From Clostridiales bacterium (GTDB lineage: Bacteria; Bacillota; Clostridia; SK-Y3): DNA of 32,823 nucleotides. The notes beneath the pieces were generated by a model, which made no database searches, had not been told where the DNA came from, and saw only the letters and a list, made by a program, of their open reading frames with translations. A program made the translations under genes and the position numbers. Where the stretch lies: assembly GCA_030156665.1 (NCBI GenBank), contig JASGMB010000050.1:1-32823 (forward strand), given 5' to 3'. Below are positions 22,472 through 30,663 of the stretch, piece by piece; position 1 is the stretch's first letter; each line of letters begins with the position of its first letter.

Positions 22472-23602
22472 GTGAAAAAAATTATTTCACTAGTATTTAT
22501 TTTTACAATGATAGTTTCCATGGTGGGATGCCAAAATGCAGGTCAGCAAGCAGTGCTGGAAGAGAGGGCGACTGCTGTAAAAGTTCTAAAAATTGAAGAG
22601 AGTAAGAAACCGGTAAAAATGCAGTACATAGGCACGGTAGATGCAAAAGAGATTATTAATTATAGTTTTAAAGTGGGCGGGAAACTAAGCAGGATATTTG
22701 TAAAAAAAGGCGATGAGATAGCAGCAGGACAGCTATTGGCAGAAATAGACACACAGGATCTGAGTTTTCAGGTGGCTGCGGCAAAAGCAGCCATGGATTC
22801 AGCAGCAGTGAATATTAAAAAAGCAGAGGATTCCCTAAAATATAATAAGGACTTATTAGAAAAAATGAACAATCTATATGCTGAAGGTGCCATATCAAAA
22901 GATCAGTATGACCAGATAAAGCTTCAGGTAGATGTTGCAGAAGCCAACTATCAACAGGCAAAATCACAATACGATGCTGCTAAAACAGATTATGAATATA
23001 AATCTGCGCTAGTAAAGGATGCCAGACTTTATGCCGAACAGAATGGTACTGTTGTAGATGTTTTACTTGAAGAAAATGAGAGGATAGGGGCAAATCAACC
23101 CATTGTTATCGTGAGAAGCGGGAAACAGATCATTAACGTGGGCATTCCTCAGCAGGATTTAAAAAATATCTGCGTAGGTGCAAAAACACTTATTAATGTA
23201 GATGATGAAAATGCAGAAGGAATTGTTACATATATAGCAGAAGCGCCGGACGCTGCGACAAGAACGTATAATGCCGAGATTGAAGTATTGGAAAAACAAT
23301 TTCGCTTAGGTTCTATTGCCAAGGTGGGTGTAGAGGTAGGAGAACAGCAGGGGATATGGATTCCTATGACAGCGATATTCTCCAATGGGGAGGATTATGT
23401 GTATATTGTTAGAGGTGATAGGGCATTCAAAAGAACAGTAGAGCTTTTAAATGTCAGCGATGATAAAATCAGGGTTGAAGGAATTGAAGCCGGAGAATTG
23501 CTTGTTGTCAGTGGGATGAAAAATCTGAATGACGGTTCCAAAGTTAATATTGTAGAGAGGGAGGAGAAACATGAACAAGTTAATTCGGCAGTTAATCAAT
23601 GA
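22472..23602 (+). CDS. RND efflux adaptor (membrane fusion protein), lipoprotein
   Basis: The 376 residues start at GTG 22472 with GAAAGGA upstream. A lipoprotein signal ends in SMVGC (Cys at residue 20), so the protein is anchored to the outer face of the cytoplasmic membrane. The domains follow the HlyD/AcrA plan: beta-barrel and lipoyl strands (about 40-90, KGDEIAAGQLLAEIDTQ), a coiled-coil hairpin (about 92-170, EGAISKDQYDQIKLQVDVAEANYQQAKSQY), the second lipoyl half (ARLYAEQNGTVVDVLLEENERIGANQPI), and beta-barrel and membrane-proximal domains. It links the RND pump to a TolC-type tube. It overlaps the pump gene by 32 bases. Confidence 0.92.
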   Translation: MKKIISLVFIFTMIVSMVGCQNAGQQAVLEERATAVKVLKIEESKKPVKMQYIGTVDAKEIINYSFKVGGKLSRIFVKKGDEIAAGQLLAEIDTQDLSFQVAAAKAAMDSAAVNIKKAEDSLKYNKDLLEKMNNLYAEGAISKDQYDQIKLQVDVAEANYQQAKSQYDAAKTDYEYKSALVKDARLYAEQNGTVVDVLLEENERIGANQPIVIVRSGKQIINVGIPQQDLKNICVGAKTLINVDDENAEGIVTYIAEAPDAATRTYNAEIEVLEKQFRLGSIAKVGVEVGEQQGIWIPMTAIFSNGEDYVYIVRGDRAFKRTVELLNVSDDKIRVEGIEAGELLVVSGMKNLNDGSKVNIVEREEKHEQVNSAVNQ

Positions 23603-26600
23603 GAGACAGGTTACACTGTTTTTAGCAGTAGTTATTGCAATTATAGGGTCATATAGCTATTATATGCTGCCCAGACAAGAAAACCCCGATGTCTCCGCTC
23701 CTGTTGCTATGATTATTACAGCTTATCCCGGGGCATCACCCAATGATGTAAAAGAACTGGTAACCAGCAAGATTGAAGATAAGATGACTGAGTTGGATGG
23801 CTACGATGAATGTATGGGTGTATCGAAAGAAGGAATTTCTATTGTTGTTATCACGTTCGAGAGTTATGTGGATAGTGACAAAGTGCTGCAGGACGTGAGG
23901 AATGCCGTGGCGGATGTGCAGCCTGATTTACCGGAGGGCGCTTTGCCCAGTCAGATAGATACAGACCTGGTAGAAACGGCGGGTATTATCATTAGCCTGT
24001 CAGGGGATAATTATACCTATGAGCAGCTGGCATCGTTTGGAGAGCTCTTTGAAAATAAACTGGCATCGGTACAAGGTATTTCAAAATTCAACATAGAAGG
24101 AAAACTAGATAAGGAGGTAAAGGTTGATATCGATATTGCGAAACTGAACCAATTAGGAGTATCCATTGCCGATATCAGCAAAATTCTTCAAGCGCAAAAT
24201 ATAGAAATACCTTCAGGAAATATTAAATACGGAGACACAAAAATTACTGTAAAGACACCGGGAATATACACCTCGTTGGATGATATTCGCAACGTAATTA
24301 TTAATGTATCACCTGAAACAGGAATTGTTACAAAACTATCCGATGTGGCAGAGATATATATGGGCTTGGAAGAAAATGTGGAAAAATACAAGCAAAATGG
24401 GAAAAATGCTGTCCTGTTGACAGGTTATTTTCAAGAGGGGAAAAATATTGTCATTATAGGTAAAGATGTGAGAAAGGCTCTGGATGAGGTTAAGGCAACC
24501 TTGCCGGAAGATTTGCTGGTGGAGGAAGTCATATATCAGCCGGAAGATGTAAAAAAATCAGTCAACGATTTTATGATGAATTTGATAGAAGGAATTTTAC
24601 TGGTTATTGTCGTTGTTTTTCTTGGTATGGGCTTACGGAATGCATTGGTAGTTTCGACAGCGATCCCCCTATCTGTACTTATTACATTTGGGGTCATGTA
24701 CTTAATGAAAATGCAGATTCATCAAATGTCTTTAACAGCACTGATTATTTCGCTCGGGGTATTGGTAGATAATGCGATTGTAATCAGTGATGCCATACAG
24801 GTAAGAATGGACCAAGGGGAAGGAAAGCTGGAAGCGGCATATAACGGAACGACTGTATCGTCTATTCCGATTTTTACCGCTACACTTACAACAATCGCGG
24901 CTTTCTCTCCTTTACTTGGGTTGCCTGGAGTTGCGGGAGATTTTATAAGTTCAATTCCTATTGTATTAATTATTTCTATTATAGCGGCATACATTGTTGC
25001 TATGTTTATAACGCCGGCGATGGCTGCCGTATTGTTCAAAAAAAGCAAGATAAAGAAAGAAAAGAGCAATATAGTTCGAAAATTCTTTCATAACACTTTA
25101 AAAGTGGCATTACGCCGAAAGATAATGACAGTAGGAATTATGATAGTAGTTTTTGTATTCACAGTTAGTATTTTAATGCCTCAACTTCCCTCACAATTTT
25201 TCCCATATGCTGATAAGAATATATTCTATGTAGAAATATATTCAGAAGTTCCGGGGAATATTGAGGCGACCGAGAAACTGACCGATGAAGTTGTAAACCT
25301 CTTGTCAAAAGAGCCGGAGATCACAAGTTATACGGTGGCTGTGGGAACAGGGATGCCGAAGTTTTACATTACTATGAAGCCTGCCATTCCTTCTCCCGAC
25401 TATGGACAGATGGTGTGCAAGTTCGACCTTGGAGATAAAAAGGAGCGAAGATTCAAAAACAATGAGGAGTTTCTTAATTATATCCAAACTAAGTTGGATG
25501 AAAATATAGCAAACGGATCTACTTCAGCGAAGCTTTTAGCAAATGCAAAACCTGTTAATGCAAAGACAATCGTAAAAGTTTCGGGTGATAACCTCGATCG
25601 GGTGAGAGAGGTTGCTGATGCATTAAAAAAAGAGATAGCTGACATTCCAGGGACAAAGAATGTAAGATATGATTTAAAGGATAAGACTTATCAACTTGAA
25701 GTAAAAGTTGACCAGGACAAAGCAAGCAGCTTCGGAATTACGCAATATGATATTCAAAGTCAAGTAAACATGGCTCTGTATGGAAATAATGCGTCCATAT
25801 ACCGCAGAGAAGGAAATGAATATAATATTAAGTTGAAGAGTACCATCGGGAGTGTGGCGGAACTGGAGAATTTTGCAGTGAAATCTTCGGCAACCGGACA
25901 AAAAATACCGTTAAAGCAGTTTGCTGTCGTTGAGTATGGAAAAAAGCTGGATGAAATTAATACTTATAACAGAAAGCCGACTGTTGAAATTTTGGCAAAT
26001 GAACTGCCGGGTTATAATCCTTCAGAGATTGAAAACATCATTGAGAATGAAATACTTCCTAAAGTAGACACTTCCGGAACAACTATTACTTTTCACGGAG
26101 AAAGGGAGGATATTGCAGAGAATTTCAGTGTTGTTGGCATTTTAGCCTTGTTTTGCATTTTCATCATATATGTTATTTTGTTGATACAGTTTAATTCATT
26201 CATACAACCCGTTGTAATTCTTCTTACGGTGCCGTTATCTCTTATCGGTTCAGTTGCGGGATTGTATTTATTAAATAATCCGTTATCTTTAACGGCATTT
26301 TTAGGAATTATTGCACTGATAGGGTTAGTGGTAAAAAACGGAATACTGTTGATCGAATATATCAATGATGCAAGAAAAGCGGGATACAGTATAGAGGAAG
26401 CTTGTATAGACGCGGTGGATAAGCGTTTCAATGCGATTATCTTAAGTGCGGCTACAACAGTAATAGGATTAATTCCTTTGGCACTGTCAGGCAGCAGCTT
26501 GTTTGGACCTATGGCAATTTCGTTGATGTTTGGGTTAGCAGTTTCGACATTTCTTACTATGGTTGTAATACCTGTTGTGTACAGCATTTTTGAAGGATTC

Positions 26601-26651
26601 TTGGAGAATATAAAAAAGAAAAGAAATGCACAGCTTGAATCGGCAATCTAA
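23571..26651 (+). CDS. RND-superfamily efflux permease (HAE1/AcrB type)
   Basis: A full-length pump of 1026 residues. The fold is standard: a first span after RQLINERQVTLFLAVVIAIIGSYSYYMLP, a large extracytoplasmic loop with TAYPGASPNDVKELVT, spans 2-6 including LGVLVDNAIVISDAIQ, and a second half of the same plan (IALIGLVVKNGILLIEYINDARK). In span 4 the first of the two usual Asp residues is kept and the second is Asn (VDNAIV), a common variant. It probably uses proton or sodium flow to expel drugs or lipids. GGGAGGAG inside the adaptor gene is its ribosome site. Together with adaptor and TolC-like protein it forms a tripartite pump. Confidence 0.93.
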   Translation: MNKLIRQLINERQVTLFLAVVIAIIGSYSYYMLPRQENPDVSAPVAMIITAYPGASPNDVKELVTSKIEDKMTELDGYDECMGVSKEGISIVVITFESYVDSDKVLQDVRNAVADVQPDLPEGALPSQIDTDLVETAGIIISLSGDNYTYEQLASFGELFENKLASVQGISKFNIEGKLDKEVKVDIDIAKLNQLGVSIADISKILQAQNIEIPSGNIKYGDTKITVKTPGIYTSLDDIRNVIINVSPETGIVTKLSDVAEIYMGLEENVEKYKQNGKNAVLLTGYFQEGKNIVIIGKDVRKALDEVKATLPEDLLVEEVIYQPEDVKKSVNDFMMNLIEGILLVIVVVFLGMGLRNALVVSTAIPLSVLITFGVMYLMKMQIHQMSLTALIISLGVLVDNAIVISDAIQVRMDQGEGKLEAAYNGTTVSSIPIFTATLTTIAAFSPLLGLPGVAGDFISSIPIVLIISIIAAYIVAMFITPAMAAVLFKKSKIKKEKSNIVRKFFHNTLKVALRRKIMTVGIMIVVFVFTVSILMPQLPSQFFPYADKNIFYVEIYSEVPGNIEATEKLTDEVVNLLSKEPEITSYTVAVGTGMPKFYITMKPAIPSPDYGQMVCKFDLGDKKERRFKNNEEFLNYIQTKLDENIANGSTSAKLLANAKPVNAKTIVKVSGDNLDRVREVADALKKEIADIPGTKNVRYDLKDKTYQLEVKVDQDKASSFGITQYDIQSQVNMALYGNNASIYRREGNEYNIKLKSTIGSVAELENFAVKSSATGQKIPLKQFAVVEYGKKLDEINTYNRKPTVEILANELPGYNPSEIENIIENEILPKVDTSGTTITFHGEREDIAENFSVVGILALFCIFIIYVILLIQFNSFIQPVVILLTVPLSLIGSVAGLYLLNNPLSLTAFLGIIALIGLVVKNGILLIEYINDARKAGYSIEEACIDAVDKRFNAIILSAATTVIGLIPLALSGSSLFGPMAISLMFGLAVSTFLTMVVIPVVYSIFEGFLENIKKKRNAQLESAI

Positions 26652-26709
26652 TAAGTGATTTTTGAGAATGAACAATGTATGTAAGATTTTATAAAGAGAG
26701 GAATCAAGG

Positions 26710-27828
26710 ATGATGAATAAGATAAGAACAATAGTACTTGTTTTGACAATTGTCATTATAACTACGATTTCTATGCCAATATTTGCAAGCAATGCAGCTG
26801 AAGAGAAGACTTTTACATTACAGCAGGCAATTGACTATGCACTGAAAAACAATCCGTTGATAGCTATTAGCGATACCGGTATTGAAAAAGCAAAGGTTAG
26901 TTTTAAAGAAGCAAGCAGTGTATATAGAAAATCAAATGATGCCCCTGTAATGGCATTTGAAAGTCAATTGGCTAAAGACGGCTACTATAAACGGATGGCA
27001 GAGATGGCTCTAAAATTGGCGGAGAAAGGAAAAGAGAAAACCGTTGAGTCAATTGAATTTGAAGTAGAGAATCATTATTTTACCTTGCTCAATGCCCAGG
27101 AGAATCTCAATATTCAAAAAAGTATAGCTGAATTGGCGACAGAGAATCTCCGTATTGCGAATAGAAAATATGATTTGGGTACAATATCTGAAATAGAGGT
27201 AATGTCTTTTAAGACTTCATTAGCACAGGCAAAAGTAGACTTGAAGTCGGCGCAAAGAGCGTTGGAATATGCACAGATGAACTTTAATAAAGCATTGGGA
27301 CTGCCGCTTAACACAAAAGTACGGTTAACCGATGCGATAAAAGTAGAAGCTCCCGAAAGCATTGATATTGAGGAAAAAGTATCACAAGCGCTTCAAAACA
27401 GAATGGAGATTATCTCAGCGAAAGAACAGTATGAGGCTGATAAGTTGTATTTTGATATTACTGCCAAGTGGTACCCATCAAATACTTATAAGTATCAGCA
27501 AGCTAAACAAGCCATGCAATCCAGTGAATATTCACTTATCAACAGCAATAAGACAGTAGAAATTTCGGTAAGAAAGGCATATATGGATATGCTGAATGCT
27601 TATGAATCACTAGTTGTGCTACAGCAGGCAGAAGAACAATTGCAAAAAGCTTATGATGTAACAAAGATAAAATATGAAAATGGACTAGGAACTAATATAG
27701 AGCTACTTCAGATTATGAATCAATTGAAAGAGATAAAACTAAATAAATCTAAAGCGCAATTAGGTTATAACTTGGCTAAGAAACAATTTGAGGTATCCTA
27801 TGGAGTCGGTTTAAGTTCGACTCCATAA
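26710..27828 (+). CDS. TolC-family protein without barrel strands
   Basis: The 372 residues begin with a signal peptide (IRTIVLVLTIVIITTISMPIFASNA). Two outer-membrane-efflux repeats follow: TLQQAIDYALKNNPLIAIS plus the coils to about residue 200 (ANRKYDLGTISEIEVMSFKTSLAQAK), and EKVSQALQNRMEIISAKEQYEADK to the end (TKIKYENGLGTNIELLQIMNQLKE). At the two places where TolC has a pair of outer-membrane beta strands, the chain has only short linkers (about 75-85, YRKSNDAPVM, and about 253-262, KWYPSNTYK). The usual family length is 420 or more. It could form the helical tube but not an outer-membrane barrel, which fits a Gram-positive envelope. It is separated from the pump gene by 58 bases. Confidence 0.85.
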   Translation: MMNKIRTIVLVLTIVIITTISMPIFASNAAEEKTFTLQQAIDYALKNNPLIAISDTGIEKAKVSFKEASSVYRKSNDAPVMAFESQLAKDGYYKRMAEMALKLAEKGKEKTVESIEFEVENHYFTLLNAQENLNIQKSIAELATENLRIANRKYDLGTISEIEVMSFKTSLAQAKVDLKSAQRALEYAQMNFNKALGLPLNTKVRLTDAIKVEAPESIDIEEKVSQALQNRMEIISAKEQYEADKLYFDITAKWYPSNTYKYQQAKQAMQSSEYSLINSNKTVEISVRKAYMDMLNAYESLVVLQQAEEQLQKAYDVTKIKYENGLGTNIELLQIMNQLKEIKLNKSKAQLGYNLAKKQFEVSYGVGLSSTP

Positions 27829-27831
27829 ACA

Positions 27832-27996
27832 GATTATTCAGCTATTCAAGGACGAGAGGCTTTCCGAAGATTTAAGAATGCAGTTTGTAGATACGGCGTT
27901 GATGATTCTTGGTACAAGTTTCGAGATGAATCATTGAAAACTATTGCTATTGAATGGTGTGATCAAAATAATATTTCATATGTTGGTAGTGATTGA
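27832..27996 (+). pseudogene. 3' fragment of a UPF0158-family gene
   Basis: An open frame without a start reads DYSAIQGREAFRRFKNAVCRYGVDDSWYKFRDE, then LKTIAIEWCDQNNISYVGSD and TGA. The motif RG-x-AFRRFK and W-x-x-F/Y-RDE-x-LK-x-IA-x-EW are those of the C-terminal third of UPF0158 proteins. The rest is missing, and the tolC-like gene abuts it, so the efflux cluster or a deletion has replaced the 5' part. Confidence 0.7.
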
Positions 27997-28202
27997 AGTT
28001 AATATTAACAGTAAGAATGTTAGTACTTCCAAAATTGCAGTTATGAATACGGGGCAATCTAATATATCAGATATCTATGATGAAAATCGCTATCAGCATA
28101 AATGTAAGAAATATAATTGATATTTTTAAAAAAATAAAATCCTACGTAAAATTTATGATATAATATAGTAAAGATAGTATTGTGAAAGAAGGTGCAATTA
28201 AA

Positions 28203-28442
28203 ATGAAACATGCTATTGAGGGTATCTATAATGAAGGCAAAGTAATATTTAATGAGCAGGTACCAGTTAAAGGTAAGTCGAAAGTATTGGTAGTATTTTT
28301 AGAAAACTATAAAGATAAGATAGATAGAAAACAACAATTGATGAATACATTTGGGTCGTGGGAAGATGATAGAGATTCGGAACAGATTATTCAAGATATT
28401 TATTCATCAAGAACTTCAAGGAAAGAAAACATAAGCTTATGA
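28203..28442 (+). CDS. Antitoxin of a PIN-domain toxin pair (VapB-like)
   Basis: From ATG 28203 (GAAGGTG 10 bases upstream) the product has 79 residues; GTG 28182 is the longer alternative. The N-terminus HAIEGIYNEGKVIFNEQVPV looks like a swapped-hairpin DNA-binding start. The C-terminus TFGSWEDDRDSEQIIQDIYSSR has the GSWEDxR toxin-binding motif seen in antitoxins of PIN toxins. A TATAAT box lies at 28159-28164. Its stop overlaps the toxin start (ATGA), as usual for such pairs. Confidence 0.75.
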   Translation: MKHAIEGIYNEGKVIFNEQVPVKGKSKVLVVFLENYKDKIDRKQQLMNTFGSWEDDRDSEQIIQDIYSSRTSRKENISL

Positions 28443-28837
28443 GATACTTATTTGATACCAATATGTGTATCTACTGGTTTAAGGGTAAAAGCGGTATTGA
28501 TATAAAGATGGAAAGTGTTGATATTGACGATATATCTGTTTCTGCTGTTACAATAGGAGAGCTTTTATACGGGGCGTATAATTCTGCCAATGTCGATAAG
28601 AATTTATCTAGGATTCAGGTTTTTGAAGAATCAGTAAATGTTTTGCCATTAAATAGAGAATGTTTTGAAGTATATGCTAAAATAAAAGCTAAATTAAGAT
28701 CGGAAGGTAAGCTGCTTGATGATTTTGATATTCTAATTGCTGCAACAGCTTTAGTTAATGATTGTATTATTGTTACAAATAATGTTAAACATTTTAAAAG
28801 GATAGAAAATTTAGTGATAGAGAATTGGATTGAATAA
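28439..28837 (+). CDS. PIN-domain ribonuclease toxin (VapC-like)
   Basis: The 132 residues have the PIN active site: Asp in YLFDTNMCI (D6), Glu in TIGELLYG (E41), and the pair in LDDFDILIAATA (D93-D96). The fourth position, usually TND, reads VTNNVKHF, a change seen in active VapC proteins. VapC toxins cut tRNA or rRNA at specific sites and stop growth. The overlap with the antitoxin gene secures coupled translation. Confidence 0.87.
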   Translation: MRYLFDTNMCIYWFKGKSGIDIKMESVDIDDISVSAVTIGELLYGAYNSANVDKNLSRIQVFEESVNVLPLNRECFEVYAKIKAKLRSEGKLLDDFDILIAATALVNDCIIVTNNVKHFKRIENLVIENWIE

Positions 28838-28888
28838 AAAATTTCGTGGTACCACTCTGGAATACAAAATTAAAAAGGTCTGAATTAT

Positions 28889-29089
28889 ATGGAAAAAATG
28901 ACTGAAAAACAGATAAATAAAGCAATAGTAAGTGTGAAGGCAACGCTTGCAGTTGAAGGGCTTACGCCAAGTAAAGCGACATTAGAATCAGGCAGGAGAT
29001 TTCTTCAAGGCGAAATCACCAGCCAGGAAGCTATTGGCTCTATAACTAAAAGAATACTTGCTAAAAAAGAAAGACTTCAAAGAGTATGA
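28889..29089 (+). CDS. Orphan VbhA-type Fic antitoxin
   Basis: The 66 residues start after AAAGGT. The chain matches VbhA-family antitoxins: EKQINKAIVSVKATLAVEGL, then QGEITSQEAIGSITKRILAK. TLAVEG (19-24) fits the inhibitory motif [S/T]xxxE[G/N] that blocks the active site of Fic AMP-transferases. A fic gene should follow directly; instead about 190 bases without a reading frame lead to the att repeat at 29280. The antitoxin has therefore lost its toxin or acts on one elsewhere. Confidence 0.75.
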   Translation: MEKMTEKQINKAIVSVKATLAVEGLTPSKATLESGRRFLQGEITSQEAIGSITKRILAKKERLQRV

Positions 29090-29137
29090 CCTTTTCGAGG
29101 TATGATCTGTATAGAACATGAGTAGTTTTTCGTGGTA

Positions 29138-29158
29138 ACATGGTGGTAACAAACCAAA
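29138..29158 (+). repeat. Short direct repeats near the island's right end
   Basis: CGTGGTAACATGGTGGTAAC carries the unit TGGTAAC twice. A related CGTGGTACCAC, itself palindromic, is at 28847-28857. Such units close to an att site could be recombinase arm sites. The surrounding 29090-29279 has no gene. Confidence 0.35.
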
Positions 29159-29279
29159 AAAATATGGTGATATAAGCCATCACCAACTGACAAATAGAAT
29201 GCAGCAAAAGCCTGTATTACCAACATATTCAGACACATTCTAAGACAAACTAAAATAAGCTAAAAAATCCAGTGTGTAA

Positions 29280-29431
29280 CTGAAAATCGTGTGTACGTTA
29301 ATAGCGTACCGAGGGTTCGAATCCCTCTCTCTCCGCCAGTAGCAAGGGTTTGAAGATAAATTCAAATCCTTTTTTCATGCCCATTTTCTTGCTAAAAACT
29401 TACTAAAAAATGATTTTGGACAGCTTAAAAT
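29280..29431 (+). repeat. Right copy of the tRNA-Ser direct repeat (att site)
   Basis: It starts in the anticodon loop (CTGAAAATCG against CTGGAAATCG in the intact gene), includes the tRNA 3' half with CCA (29336-29338), the terminator (29347-29375), and the downstream TTGCTAAAAA-type units. It has one repeat unit fewer than the left copy (about 17 bases shorter). The 5' half of the tRNA is absent, so it is not a functional tRNA. Confidence 0.8.
29347..29375 (+). terminator. Duplicate of the tRNA-Ser terminator
   Basis: GGGTTTGAA and TTCAAATCC with TTTTTT, identical to 18688-18716. Confidence 0.7.
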
Positions 29432-29479
29432 GGAATGTGATAAATGAGACTAAATATTTAAGTATTTATGGATACAATT

Positions 29480-29528
29480 AAAGGGTTGAATATACAATTT
29501 GATGATAAGTGTACTCAACCCTTTTTCT
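29480..29528 (+). terminator. Rho-independent terminator
   Basis: AAAGGGTTGA and TCAACCCTTT with a TTTTT tail; the stem is 10 perfect pairs. A 29-codon ORF (ATG near 29468) runs through it and is probably not real. What transcript it ends is unclear. Confidence 0.7.
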
Positions 29529-29835
29529 CTAAAACATTGGAAAGATGCATATACTAATAGCCACTTCAAATTAAAAATACGAAAAGAATTTTAAAAAATT
29601 AAAATATTTTTTATATCCTATGAAGCAATTCATTATGATTATGGCGCATTAGAAAATTGAGGTAGAAATAAGAAATTATTTGTTGAAAGAAGAAACTTTT
29701 ACTACTCTTTATATGTCTAATAAAAAGATAGAAATTTACCCATAAAACTCCACAGGTCAAAAGTACTATATTATTATGGAAGTATAAAGAATAAAAAATA
29801 GGATGATTCTATCGAAATAAAGAAAGTGTTTAATA
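29529..29835 (+). other. Intergenic stretch without a recognised feature
   Basis: About 300 bases of very AT-rich DNA. I see no gene, tRNA or strong hairpin. The next gene begins at 29836. Confidence 0.4.
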
Positions 29836-30075
29836 ATGGAGGAGCAACGATTTAGAATGGAGAAGCAATTTGAATGTTTAAGATATAAAGCACAAATGAA
29901 ATATTTGAAAGAATACTGTTTTGATTTACAAGACAGCAATAGAGGGATATTAGGTGCATTGTTTGATATCGAAGAACATTTGACTTTTGATGTATATGTT
30001 TGTCCTAAATGCAGGCATACAGAATTTTTCTATAAAGGAGTAAGGGAAGGCTTTGATGAGTGGAACGACTGGTAG
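29836..30075 (+). CDS. Small protein with a C-terminal CxxC zinc-ribbon-like end
   Basis: The 79 residues consist of a charged helix (EKQFECLRYKAQMKYLKEYCFDLQDS), an acidic middle, then VYVCPKCRHTEFFYKGVREG. A single CPKC knuckle is the first half of a zinc ribbon; no second pair follows, so metal might be held between two chains or with other Cys. ATG 29836 lacks a good ribosome site. GGAGGAG just after it would serve ATG 29857 (MEKQFECL), the likelier start. Function unknown. Confidence 0.5.
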   Translation: MEEQRFRMEKQFECLRYKAQMKYLKEYCFDLQDSNRGILGALFDIEEHLTFDVYVCPKCRHTEFFYKGVREGFDEWNDW

Positions 30076-30138
30076 ACTCATTCTTTAATGTTATTGTAAT
30101 GTTTTGCATGAAAAAGATTATCAATAGGAGGAATAGCT

Positions 30139-30606
30139 GTGGATTTTAAGAAAATACTTACTTTATTGTGGATAATGGTATTTGTTTTAATATTGCTGAC
30201 AGGGTGTAATCTTAGTGATTCAGCCAATAATAGTATAAAACAAAATGGACTACAAGTTTCAGATATGTTAACTGCATTGGGTGCAGTTGGAGACTCTTTA
30301 GATAAAACGAAGTTTTCTTATACAATTACGATATATAACAAAGAAGATGAAGATATTTATATTAGTCAGGTAGAACCTATTTTGGGTAAAGATGCTAAGG
30401 ACAGGTTAATATCATCTGACTTGAAAGTTGATGTTGAAAAGACGGTATCGGCAAATGAGAGTATTGAGATTAAAGGAGAAATTATTTTGGATACAAAAGA
30501 GATATCCAAGCAACAAATAGTGGAGTTGGAGCCGTTTATAACAGGTATAAAAGTATTATCTGAAAAGGTAATAAATTTTGATTGGAATAAAAAGAGAAAA
30601 GAATAA
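30139..30606 (+). CDS. Lipoprotein of unknown function
   Basis: The start is GTG 30139 with AGGAGGAA upstream. A type II signal ends in LLTGC (Cys 23). The mature part of about 130 residues holds a beta-rich stretch (KFSYTITIYNKEDEDIYISQVEPILG ... VSANESIEIKGEIILDT) that looks like a small Ig-like or FxLYD-type fold. It should sit on the outer face of the membrane. Its neighbours are also membrane-anchored or small proteins of unknown function. Confidence 0.6.
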   Translation: MDFKKILTLLWIMVFVLILLTGCNLSDSANNSIKQNGLQVSDMLTALGAVGDSLDKTKFSYTITIYNKEDEDIYISQVEPILGKDAKDRLISSDLKVDVEKTVSANESIEIKGEIILDTKEISKQQIVELEPFITGIKVLSEKVINFDWNKKRKE

Positions 30607-30663
30607 CGGAGAAGTCTCTGGAAAATAAGTAACCATGAGGCGCTTTGTCAATGGGGAGGTAAA

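Noticed and set aside
22405-22596. 63-codon plus-strand ORF overlapping the adaptor start
   Set aside because: It covers the operator and runs out of frame through the lipoprotein signal of the adaptor; no ribosome site.
26093-26587. 164-codon minus-strand ORF within the RND gene
   Set aside because: It mirrors membrane-span codons of the pump, has no ribosome site, and the plus-strand protein is unambiguous.
27362-27559. 65-codon ORF inside the tolC-like gene
   Set aside because: Out-of-frame shadow; the main frame has a full family match.
29280-29338. Second tRNA-Ser gene
   Set aside because: Only the half from the anticodon loop to CCA is present; the upstream DNA cannot form acceptor and D arms, so it is an att copy.
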